Assembly: GCF_006385705.1 (NCBI RefSeq)
Contig: NZ_VFRQ01000002.1
Location: 496,001 to 560,000, forward strand
DNA length: 64,000 nucleotides
Source of the DNA: Pontibacter mangrovi
GTDB taxonomy: Bacteria > Bacteroidota > Bacteroidia > Cytophagales > Hymenobacteraceae
Direction of reading: 5' to 3'
The notes below the pieces were generated by a model. The model saw only the letters and a list, made by a program, of their open reading frames with translations, had not been told where the DNA came from and searched no databases. This document shows positions 1-6,825 of the stretch, piece after piece. Numbering within the stretch: position 1 is the stretch's first letter; every line of letters begins with the position of its first letter. The translations under genes and the position numbers were made by a program.

Positions 1-132
1 GCGCTGGAGACAAACAACGGCCTGAAAGGCACCATCTCCAACTCCTATGGCCCCTATGCCGACGAGAACGTGGACACCTTCCTGAAACAGGTAGAGGACC
101 TGGGCAAGAACCTGGATAAAAAAGACAAGTAA
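1..132 (+). CDS. C-terminal end of an unrecognised protein (partial)
   Basis: Frame 1 is open from the window edge to a TAA at 130-132 and encodes the last 43 residues of a protein whose start lies outside the window. The tail is hydrophilic and lysine/aspartate-rich (ending NLDKKDK), with no motif I recognise. Its codon use (GGC, CTG, GAC, AAC) matches neighbouring genes and a strong terminator follows at once, which supports a real gene end. No function can be assigned. Confidence 0.6.
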   Translation, partial: ALETNNGLKGTISNSYGPYADENVDTFLKQVEDLGKNLDKKDK

Positions 133-134
133 AA

Positions 135-165
135 AGAAAGGGCCGGTGTAGTACCGGCCCTTTCT
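135..165. terminator. Bidirectional intrinsic terminator
   Basis: A perfect 13-bp inverted repeat (AGAAAGGGCCGGT at 135-147, complement at 153-165) with a 5-base loop sits between the plus-strand partial gene and the minus-strand MscS gene. It is A-rich on the left and T-rich on the right, so it could serve both convergent genes. The motif AAGTATACTT follows at 177-186. Confidence 0.8.
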
Positions 166-188
166 GCTGCTACTCAAAGTATACTTCA

Positions 189-1118
189 TCAGCTCTGCCC
201 GCCCTGCTGCTGCCCGTTTTTCAGCACAGCGTTTACGGCCTGCAGCTCCTCGCTTAGCTTCTCGCCTCCTTTTATGGCAAAGTCCAGCGTCCGGATCGGG
301 AACGGGATGAGAATATCGTTGGCGTCAAAGGCTTTCTTAATTTTAATGATGGCATCGCTTTTGGCTGACACATAATCGACCTGCCGGCTATAGCTTACCC
401 AGAAGCGGGCTTTAAAGTTGATGGAGCTGTCGCCGAAGGCATCGTACATCACTTCGATGTCCCGCGTCTTTACCCGGTTTTTCACGTCTTGCAGCGCTTC
501 AATCACTACCTGCTGCACCTGCTCCAGATCCTCGGCATACGACACGCCCACTTCCAGGTCTATGCGGCGGGTGCCATGGATGGAGTAGTTGGTAAGCGGG
601 TTTTCGAACACCATTTTGTTAGGCACACGCACCAGCTCGCCTGTCACTTTGCGGATGTCTATCGTACGCAGGGTGATGCGCTCGATCACGCCAAAGTAAT
701 CGTTCGTTTCGATCATGTCGCCTACCCCGAAAGGCTTTTGCACTGCTATAATGGTGCCTGAGATAAAGTTGGCGGCAATATCCTGAAAAGCAAAGCCCAA
801 GGCCAAACCGACGATACCGACACCAGCCAGAAGCGAGATCACCACCCTGTCCAGGTTCAGGATGCTGAGCACAAAGAAGAAGCCGATCATCAGCATGCCG
901 ATGTGCAGCATGGTAAGTATAAGGTTGTTGAGGGCGGCGCTGTGCGAGAACCTGTTGATGAACTTGCCCAGCCAGTTCCGCACAAAACCCGCGATGTAAA
1001 AGGTGATGACCAACAGCACAAGTGCCACAAAGATGTTCGGGAGCATGAGCACAATGTGCTCTCCCCAGGCCTCTAGCTTACTCCATAGCAGCTCCACTGC
1101 ATCGTTAATGTCTTTCAT
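189..1118 (-). CDS. Small-conductance mechanosensitive channel (MscS family)
   Basis: Inner-membrane channel of the MscS type, which opens under membrane tension to release solutes during osmotic downshock. About 309 residues, typical of the short form. Three hydrophobic segments occupy roughly residues 20-45, 60-85 and 90-112. The third runs into the pore-lining signature GLALGFAFQDIAANF followed by the QKPFGVGD beta-domain entry, and a cytoplasmic domain ends in a FPIRTLDF-like strand. The frame can be extended four codons to a TTG at 1130, but the ATG at 1118 is preferred. It lies about 30 bp downstream of the radical SAM gene on the same strand, so the two may be co-transcribed. Confidence 0.9.
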   Translation of the reverse strand: MKDINDAVELLWSKLEAWGEHIVLMLPNIFVALVLLVITFYIAGFVRNWLGKFINRFSHSAALNNLILTMLHIGMLMIGFFFVLSILNLDRVVISLLAGVGIVGLALGFAFQDIAANFISGTIIAVQKPFGVGDMIETNDYFGVIERITLRTIDIRKVTGELVRVPNKMVFENPLTNYSIHGTRRIDLEVGVSYAEDLEQVQQVVIEALQDVKNRVKTRDIEVMYDAFGDSSINFKARFWVSYSRQVDYVSAKSDAIIKIKKAFDANDILIPFPIRTLDFAIKGGEKLSEELQAVNAVLKNGQQQGGQS

Positions 1119-1149
1119 AAATATGTTCAAGTTGAATTCAATCTAAAAT

Positions 1150-2172
1150 CTAAGCCCATACTTTGGTACCCTCCGTGCAGTTGCGGCACATTTCCACCTC
1201 GCTGCGGGAGCGCAGCAGCTTCTGCCGGAACGTGTTATACTTTTGCCCGCGCCATACTTGGGCAAAGCTCTGCTGCTGCAGGTCGCCCTGCCGGTACTCG
1301 GCATCCTTGTCAAAGCAGCAGGGCACTACCAGCCCGTCCCAGGTGATCACGCAGGAGTGCCACATCTTCCAGCAGTGGTTCAGGAGCTTGTTTTTAATGC
1401 TGTAGCTGCCATCGCCGTTGTTGCGGTACCTGGAGTAATAATCAATGGTAGGGATGAGCGGCGAGCCGTGTTGGTAATCGTAGATCTGGGCGGTCTTAAA
1501 CACCACCTCGTCCACGCCCAGCTCCTGTGCCAGCTCCTTTACGTCCTGCAGCTGGTGCTCGTTTGGCCGCACCACCAGAAACTGAAACATGATGTGCGGC
1601 GTTCGCGATTTCAGCTCTTTTTTCCACTTCACCACGTTGCGTGTTCCCTCCAGCACCTTCTCCAGCTTGCCGCCCACCCTATAGGCTGCATAGGTCTCCT
1701 GCGTGGTGCCGTCAATAGATACGATCAGGCGGTCCAGACCGGATTGCACCGTTTTTCGGGCCGTTTCATCATCCAGAAAGTGGGCATTGGTGGAGGTGGC
1801 GGTGTAGATGCCGCGGTCGGAGGCATACTTTACCAACTCCAGAAAGCTCTTGTGCAAGTATGGCTCCCCCTGAAAGTAAAACACAAGGTACAGCAGCCGG
1901 CGGTGCAGCTGGTCGATGGTGCTTTTAAAGAGCTCGTTCTGCAGCATGCCGGTGGGGCGGGAGAAGGAGCGGAGGCCGCTGGGGCACTCGGGGCAGCGCA
2001 GGTTGCAGGAGGTAGTGGGCTCCAGCGAGATGCTAAGCGGGTAGCCCCAGTGCGTAGCCTTGCCGGTGAGCTTGGAGTATAGGTAACTAGCCACCACCTG
2101 CAGTGCATTTATAGTGCGCAGTGGCGTCAGCTTCGATAAAAAGTTTAACCCATCGGTGAGTTGCAGTGCCAT
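1150..2172 (-). CDS. Radical SAM protein with SPASM domain
   Basis: A radical S-adenosylmethionine enzyme of unknown substrate. The cluster-binding motif CNLRCPEC (Cys56, Cys60, Cys63; C-x3-C-x2-C) follows an EPTTS strand. The C-terminal SPASM-like region has further cysteines (HCWKMWHSCVITWDGLVVPCC and CRNC) that would bind an auxiliary Fe-S cluster. About 340 residues. The open frame continues to a GTG at 2238, but the hairpin terminating the upstream gene (2225-2249) lies inside that extension, so the ATG at 2172 is the better start. SPASM enzymes modify peptides, carbohydrates or cofactors; nothing nearby names the substrate, and no precursor peptide gene was seen. Confidence 0.88.
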   Translation of the reverse strand: MALQLTDGLNFLSKLTPLRTINALQVVASYLYSKLTGKATHWGYPLSISLEPTTSCNLRCPECPSGLRSFSRPTGMLQNELFKSTIDQLHRRLLYLVFYFQGEPYLHKSFLELVKYASDRGIYTATSTNAHFLDDETARKTVQSGLDRLIVSIDGTTQETYAAYRVGGKLEKVLEGTRNVVKWKKELKSRTPHIMFQFLVVRPNEHQLQDVKELAQELGVDEVVFKTAQIYDYQHGSPLIPTIDYYSRYRNNGDGSYSIKNKLLNHCWKMWHSCVITWDGLVVPCCFDKDAEYRQGDLQQQSFAQVWRGQKYNTFRQKLLRSRSEVEMCRNCTEGTKVWA

Positions 2173-2214
2173 ATAAGCGCGGGGGCAGGTTTGGTAGCCA
2201 GCTATGGTTATTCC

Positions 2215-2249
2215 CAAAGAAAAATGGGGCAGCCACACTGGCTACCCCA
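2215..2249 (-). terminator. Intrinsic terminator of the baeRF-like gene
   Basis: On the minus strand TGGGGTAGCCA pairs with TGGCTGCCCCA around a 3-base loop (one internal mismatch), followed by a T-rich tract (the A-rich stretch 2215-2224 on the plus strand). It ends transcription from the gene at 2294-3481 and marks the true upstream boundary of the radical SAM gene. Confidence 0.75.
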
Positions 2250-2293
2250 CTAAATTATACTTTCTGCTGCTAACAGCCAAATAGGAGGCTCGC

Positions 2294-3481
2294 TTAGTAC
2301 CGGAAGAGCGCCTTTACGCTGGCACCGCCCTCTGTATTTTCCGAAAGGCCGTTGTAGCTGTTCACGAACACTTTGCCTCCCTGGGCAAGCGTTTTGGTGG
2401 CCGCCAGATTTACCAGGTCATGGTCGCCGCGCTGGTACTCGTTGTGCACCTCAGCTACAGCGCTCTTGGCATTATAACGGCCCCAAACAGGCTGGCTCGG
2501 CGTAATAAAAAGCGTGTCTATGCGGCCATGCACCGCCTCGGCGGCCACGGTGGCAATGTCCTCAGAGGTTACGCCGGTGCCAGCCACGTTCTGGTAGCGC
2601 GACAGCGAATCTGTATGGCTCTGCTGCATCAGCGGCTTCACAACGTTCAGCGCCTTTTCGTGCAGCGAGTTCATGTTCACCACATCGGCGTTCTCGTTTA
2701 TGTTGATGTTCTGCGGCACAATGTTTTTATACTTGCTGTGCTGCCTGTAGAGGCTGCAGTAGTGGTCCACACCGGCCAAAACCAGCGGCTCGTGTGCATC
2801 GTGCAATATCTTCTGCATGCTCTTATCTACTTCAATCACAAACTCCCGCACGCGCTCGTGCTCCTCGTCGCCTTTGGTGCTGCCCGGCCCGTGCACAATG
2901 TTGGTGCCGTTAACGGTGGTTGTCCCGGTGTGGAAGTCCTGGTCGTGTCCCTTCACATCAAACTTCAGCGCCTTGTTCATGGTCTCCGGCACAAAGGCGC
3001 TTATGTCTATCGGCCTGATTGTCTCGATGGTCGCTTCGTAAAAGGCCACCTTCTCACGGTAAAGGCTCAGGATAAAGAAACGGCCGTTCTGGCTCAGGAT
3101 CGGCAGGATCGGCGTCAGGTAAAACTCATCCAGCACATACACTACCTCTGGCATGGTGATGGGCAGGGTATAGTGCGCCGAGAAACCTTTCGTGATGAAC
3201 ACGGCCAGGCCTTCTGCCTGGTGGCGCCAAAAGCCGTTATCGTTCAGCAGGTCTTCCGCCGGCTTCATGTACTGCTCAATCTCCGCCTCCTGCACATCGT
3301 GGCGCTGCAGCAGGGTTCGGGCTTCCCGTAGCTTGTTTTTAAAGAGGATGTGGTCCTGGCCGTTCAGGGTTTCGTGGCCGGCACGGTGCGTGGGTATGTA
3401 GAGAGAAATACACAAAGCATTCTGCGTGTTGTTCTGCACATTTAGCAGCTTCTCAATGTCGTTCTTATTGATTAATGCCAT
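2294..3481 (-). CDS. Bacterial eRF1-like (baeRF family) protein
   Basis: A 395-residue soluble protein that I recognise as resembling the bacterial relatives of archaeo-eukaryotic release factor 1 (baeRF families). The pattern seen is an N-terminal LCISLYIPTHRAG strand, a helical KLREARTLL section, a central LAVFIT...YVLDEFYLTPIL section and the VLAGVDHYCSLYR / HGRIDTLFIT strands of the C-terminal pelota-like domain. Such proteins are proposed, from comparative genomics, to act on stalled ribosomes or as hibernation factors; this is family knowledge, not proven here. No GGQ motif is visible. ATG at 3481; it stands alone with its own terminator downstream. Confidence 0.65.
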   Translation of the reverse strand: MALINKNDIEKLLNVQNNTQNALCISLYIPTHRAGHETLNGQDHILFKNKLREARTLLQRHDVQEAEIEQYMKPAEDLLNDNGFWRHQAEGLAVFITKGFSAHYTLPITMPEVVYVLDEFYLTPILPILSQNGRFFILSLYREKVAFYEATIETIRPIDISAFVPETMNKALKFDVKGHDQDFHTGTTTVNGTNIVHGPGSTKGDEEHERVREFVIEVDKSMQKILHDAHEPLVLAGVDHYCSLYRQHSKYKNIVPQNININENADVVNMNSLHEKALNVVKPLMQQSHTDSLSRYQNVAGTGVTSEDIATVAAEAVHGRIDTLFITPSQPVWGRYNAKSAVAEVHNEYQRGDHDLVNLAATKTLAQGGKVFVNSYNGLSENTEGGASVKALFRY

Positions 3482-3614
3482 AGGATTTTATGATTAAAAG
3501 TAGAGTATACATAGTTTAAACACCGCTTTGCACTGCCTCTGCAGCCCATAGCGGTGTAGGAATTAAGTACGCAGCAAAACAAGCAACGGTTATTTAGCCA
3601 CGCTACGGGCACGC

Positions 3615-3652
3615 ACAACAAAAAAAGCCCGGCACGCGAATGCATGCCGGGC
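3615..3652 (-). terminator. Intrinsic terminator of the TlpA-like gene
   Basis: Read on the minus strand, GCCCGGCA pairs with TGCCGGGC (3627-3634 with 3645-3652) across a 10-base loop and is followed by seven Ts. It lies just beyond the stop codon of the thioredoxin-like gene at 3676. The rest of 3482-3675 is a short leader with no other clear feature. Confidence 0.8.
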
Positions 3653-3675
3653 CGGGGTATAAACTGTGAACGAAA

Positions 3676-5094
3676 TTACTTTAAGGATGCCTGCGCCGCT
3701 TTCAGGTGCTGCAGTATGTTGTTGAGGGCCTCCGGGTGGCCGGGGCGGCGGGCCTTTACGGAAATAAAGCGGCCCTGACCGTCAATCAGGAAGTAGGCAG
3801 GGAGCTCTTTTAGCTGGTAATCCGTTGCCAGCTTTGCCTCCAGCCCGTTGGGCAGGTAAGCCTGCACACCCTGCAATTCCTTTTCCTGCACCAGCTTGCG
3901 CCAATTTGCCTCGTCTGCGCCAACAGCCACGTTCAGCACCACCGCCTGGTGCCCCTTCAGCTTGTTTGTCAGCTGCTGCAGCGCCGGCAGTTCCACCAGG
4001 CAAAGGCCGCAGTCGCTGCTCCAGAAGTTCAGGTACACCAGCTTTCCGGCAAAGTCGCTTAGCCGCACCGAGTCGCCGGTTATACTTGCAAGCGCAAAGT
4101 CAGGGGCCTGGCTGCCAGCCGAGAGGCTGCTTTTACCGTTGCTTAGCTTGTTTAAGTAGGCTGTCAGCGCCGGGTCCGGCTTTTGAGAGAGGAAGTCCTG
4201 CAGCATCTGCTCGGTATACTTTGCATGTCCTTTGCGGATGGACTGCTGCAGCACCTGCGCCTGCGCCAGCTGCTTTGCCTGCCCTTGCAGCTTTTGCGCA
4301 GCGGCCTCATAGCGGCTTTGGTAATGCCGCGGGTGCTTCTCATCAAAGCCAGCCTCCTGTGCCAGATAGGTTGTATAGTGCTGCAAAAAACGATGAAAGG
4401 AGGTGCTTAGCAGGTTTTCCGGGCGCTGCAGGTTCAGCTTCTGCAGGCAAGTATAAAAAGCAGCCGAAGGCTTCGTGAGCGTCACCTGCAGTATCCGCTG
4501 GCGCAACGGGTGGTAGTTGATCACGTCGTTGGCATAGCTAAACTCCGCCTCGGCCAGCATCATGTGCTTAAACCGCTCCGAAACAGCATTTTTGGCCGCA
4601 TACTTTTCCAGGCTTTCCAACTGGTCGTTGTGGCGGTAGTCCAGGAAAGCCAGAAACTCCTCTTCTTCTTGCTTGATGTTGTCGGGCAGGGCCTGGTACT
4701 CTTCCTCCTCCTCAAAGCGCAAAGTATAAGCTGCCAGGTAGTTATTTTCGTTGGCGCCCGTACCTGCATACTTCAGCGTCTTCAGAAATTTGCCGCCGCT
4801 GGCGCTCAGGTTTAGGTCGTAGCCCGGCTCCAGGTACACTGGCACCACCTCGTCGCCGTGCAGCAGCTCGGCCACCACCGCCTGGTTTACCGGCACTTCA
4901 ACCCTGAAGCTGTTGCCTTCCAGCGTTGCCTCCAGCTTTAACTCTTCCGGCACAAGCGGATTAGGCCGCAGCGCTACCTCCACCACATCCGATAACGGTT
5001 TGGAGATTTTGCCGCTGATTACTGCTGTTCCCTGGGCAAAGGCCGGGCTAAAAACCAGCGTCAGCATCAGCGACAGGAGGAGAAGCTTTCTCAT
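3676..5094 (-). CDS. Secreted TlpA-like thioredoxin-fold protein
   Basis: 472 residues with an N-terminal signal peptide (MRKLLLLSLMLTLVFSPAFAQ). A beta-rich domain at about 22-120 resembles the DUF4369-type N-terminus common in Bacteroidota, followed by a charged helical middle. A C-terminal AhpC/TlpA thioredoxin domain (about 325-460) starts APDFAL and carries the redox pair in SSDCGLC and the cis-proline in ELPAYFLID. The family works in the periplasm on disulfide reduction or cytochrome c maturation. It is monocistronic, with its own terminator. A TAnnTTTG-type box lies 157 bp upstream (5251-5258). Confidence 0.85.
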   Translation of the reverse strand: MRKLLLLSLMLTLVFSPAFAQGTAVISGKISKPLSDVVEVALRPNPLVPEELKLEATLEGNSFRVEVPVNQAVVAELLHGDEVVPVYLEPGYDLNLSASGGKFLKTLKYAGTGANENNYLAAYTLRFEEEEEYQALPDNIKQEEEEFLAFLDYRHNDQLESLEKYAAKNAVSERFKHMMLAEAEFSYANDVINYHPLRQRILQVTLTKPSAAFYTCLQKLNLQRPENLLSTSFHRFLQHYTTYLAQEAGFDEKHPRHYQSRYEAAAQKLQGQAKQLAQAQVLQQSIRKGHAKYTEQMLQDFLSQKPDPALTAYLNKLSNGKSSLSAGSQAPDFALASITGDSVRLSDFAGKLVYLNFWSSDCGLCLVELPALQQLTNKLKGHQAVVLNVAVGADEANWRKLVQEKELQGVQAYLPNGLEAKLATDYQLKELPAYFLIDGQGRFISVKARRPGHPEALNNILQHLKAAQASLK

Positions 5095-5250
5095 GGGTTG
5101 GTTAAACGAGTTCTTTGGCTATCAGATTGTTGCCCGTGCTTGCCTGCCATACTTGGCGGTAGCAGCATCTGCAGCAACAAGCCCCTTAACAGCATCGCCC
5201 TGGCAAATAATTCCGGGGCGATGCGATTTTCTTTCTTTAACCAGAAAATA

Positions 5251-5258
5251 CAAATTTA
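5251..5258 (-). promoter_or_regulatory. Putative -7 box (TAAATTTG) for the TlpA-like gene
   Basis: On the minus strand TAAATTTG matches the Bacteroidota -7 consensus TAnnTTTG exactly. It lies between radA and the TlpA-like gene, 157 bp before the latter's ATG, and directly follows an AAGTATA motif. No strong -33 TTTG was identified, so this is tentative. Confidence 0.3.
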
Positions 5259-5281
5259 TACTTTGTTAGAGCCTATTCACC

Positions 5282-6661
5282 TTACCCAAACAGGCTGGAG
5301 AACACCTCCTCCAGGCGGCCATAGGCATGCACGTTGATAGAGAACTTGCTCAGGTCTACGCCTTTCTTGTTATACTTGGAGATGTAGATATCGGTAAAGC
5401 CCAATTTCTCGGCCTCTGTAATGCGGTTCTCTACGCGGTTCACGGCACGCACCTCGCCGCCCAGGCCTACCTCTGCGGCAAAGCAGGTCGTGCTCGGAAT
5501 CGGCATGTCCTCGAAGGAGGAAAGGATGGAGGCACATACCGCCAGGTCCAGCGCCGGGTCTTCTACCTTCAGGCCGCCGGCGATGTTCAGGAACACGTCC
5601 TGAGCGCCCAGGCGGTAGCCACCGCGCTTCTCCAGCACGGCCAGCAGCATGTTCAGGCGCTTACCGTCGAAGCCGGTGCTGGTGCGCTGCGGCGTGCCGT
5701 ATGTGGCCGGGCTCACCAGGCTCTGCACCTCGATCAGCAGCGGGCGGTTTCCCTCCAGCGTCGCGCCTATACTTATGCCGCTAAAGGCGTCCTCGCGCTG
5801 CGAGATCAGGATCTCTGACGGGTTGCTTACCTCGCGCAGGCCGGAGCCCATCATCTCGTAAATGCCCAGCTCTGACGTGGAGCCGAAGCGGTTTTTGGTG
5901 GTGCGCAGGATGCGGTAGGTCATGTGGCGGTCGCCTTCGAACTGCAGCACCGTGTCCACCATGTGCTCCAGTATCTTCGGGCCGGCTAGGTTGCCCTCTT
6001 TGGTGATGTGGCCGATGAGGAAAACAGGGGTGCCGCTCTCCTTGGCGAACTTCAGCAGCTCGGCCGTGCACTCGCGCACCTGGCTCACGCTGCCCGCGCC
6101 CGCCTCTATAAAAGAGGAGTGGAGGGTTTGGATGGAGTCGATGATGAGCACCTGCGGGCGCACCTGCTCCACCTGCTTAAAAATATTCTGCGTGCCGGTC
6201 TCGGTAAGTATAAATGCATCAGAAGTTTGCGCCATCAGGCGCTCAGCCCGCATTTTTATCTGCTGCTCGCTCTCCTCGCCGCTCACGTACAGCACCTTCA
6301 GCCCCTGCAGACTCAGGGCAATCTGCAGCATCAGCGTACTTTTGCCGATGCCCGGCTCCCCACCGATCAGCACCATCGAGCCCGGCACAATGCCGCCGCC
6401 CAGCACGCGGTTCAGCTCCTGGTCCTGGGTGATGATGCGCTGCTGCTCCTGATAGCTGATATCGGCAATGGGTTTGGGTTTGTTGGATACCTGCGCGGTG
6501 CTGCTGCCCACTTTCCAGGCGGTGGTAGGCGTTACTTCCTCGCGCTGCACTACTTCCTCCACATAGGTGTTCCACTCGCCGCAGGCCGGGCATTTGCCTA
6601 TCCACTTGGCCGATTGGGCGCCACAGTTCTGGCAGAAGTATGATGTTTTTATTTTAGCCAT
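5282..6661 (-). CDS. radA: DNA repair protein RadA (Sms)
   Basis: RecA-like ATPase that promotes branch migration and processing of recombination intermediates. 459 residues, the usual length. An N-terminal zinc finger (CQNC...CPAC, residues about 9-27), Walker A GEPGIGKST near residue 97, the RadA-specific KNRFGST motif near 255 and the C-terminal Lon-protease-like domain are all present. ATG at 6661. The gene stands between the TlpA-like gene and a large sensor kinase, all on the minus strand, with enough spacing for separate promoters. Confidence 0.97.
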   Translation of the reverse strand: MAKIKTSYFCQNCGAQSAKWIGKCPACGEWNTYVEEVVQREEVTPTTAWKVGSSTAQVSNKPKPIADISYQEQQRIITQDQELNRVLGGGIVPGSMVLIGGEPGIGKSTLMLQIALSLQGLKVLYVSGEESEQQIKMRAERLMAQTSDAFILTETGTQNIFKQVEQVRPQVLIIDSIQTLHSSFIEAGAGSVSQVRECTAELLKFAKESGTPVFLIGHITKEGNLAGPKILEHMVDTVLQFEGDRHMTYRILRTTKNRFGSTSELGIYEMMGSGLREVSNPSEILISQREDAFSGISIGATLEGNRPLLIEVQSLVSPATYGTPQRTSTGFDGKRLNMLLAVLEKRGGYRLGAQDVFLNIAGGLKVEDPALDLAVCASILSSFEDMPIPSTTCFAAEVGLGGEVRAVNRVENRITEAEKLGFTDIYISKYNKKGVDLSKFSINVHAYGRLEEVFSSLFG

Positions 6662-6825
6662 GAAATGTCGTTGTTCGTTATTGATTGCTCGTTTTCAGAA
6701 GGGTGTTACCAACTAATCAGAACAAAAATGCGCCCCAGAAGGATCAGATTTTAAAGAATAATTGACCTGCGAACGGGTGAATTTTAAAGAGTGTATGAGG
6801 AAGGAACGATCTTCAAATCATCAAC

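Noticed and set aside
1119..1130. TTG start extending the MscS gene
   Set aside because: An ATG lies only four codons in and gives the usual N-terminus.
2173..2238. GTG extension of the radical SAM gene
   Set aside because: The extension contains the terminator hairpin of the upstream gene.
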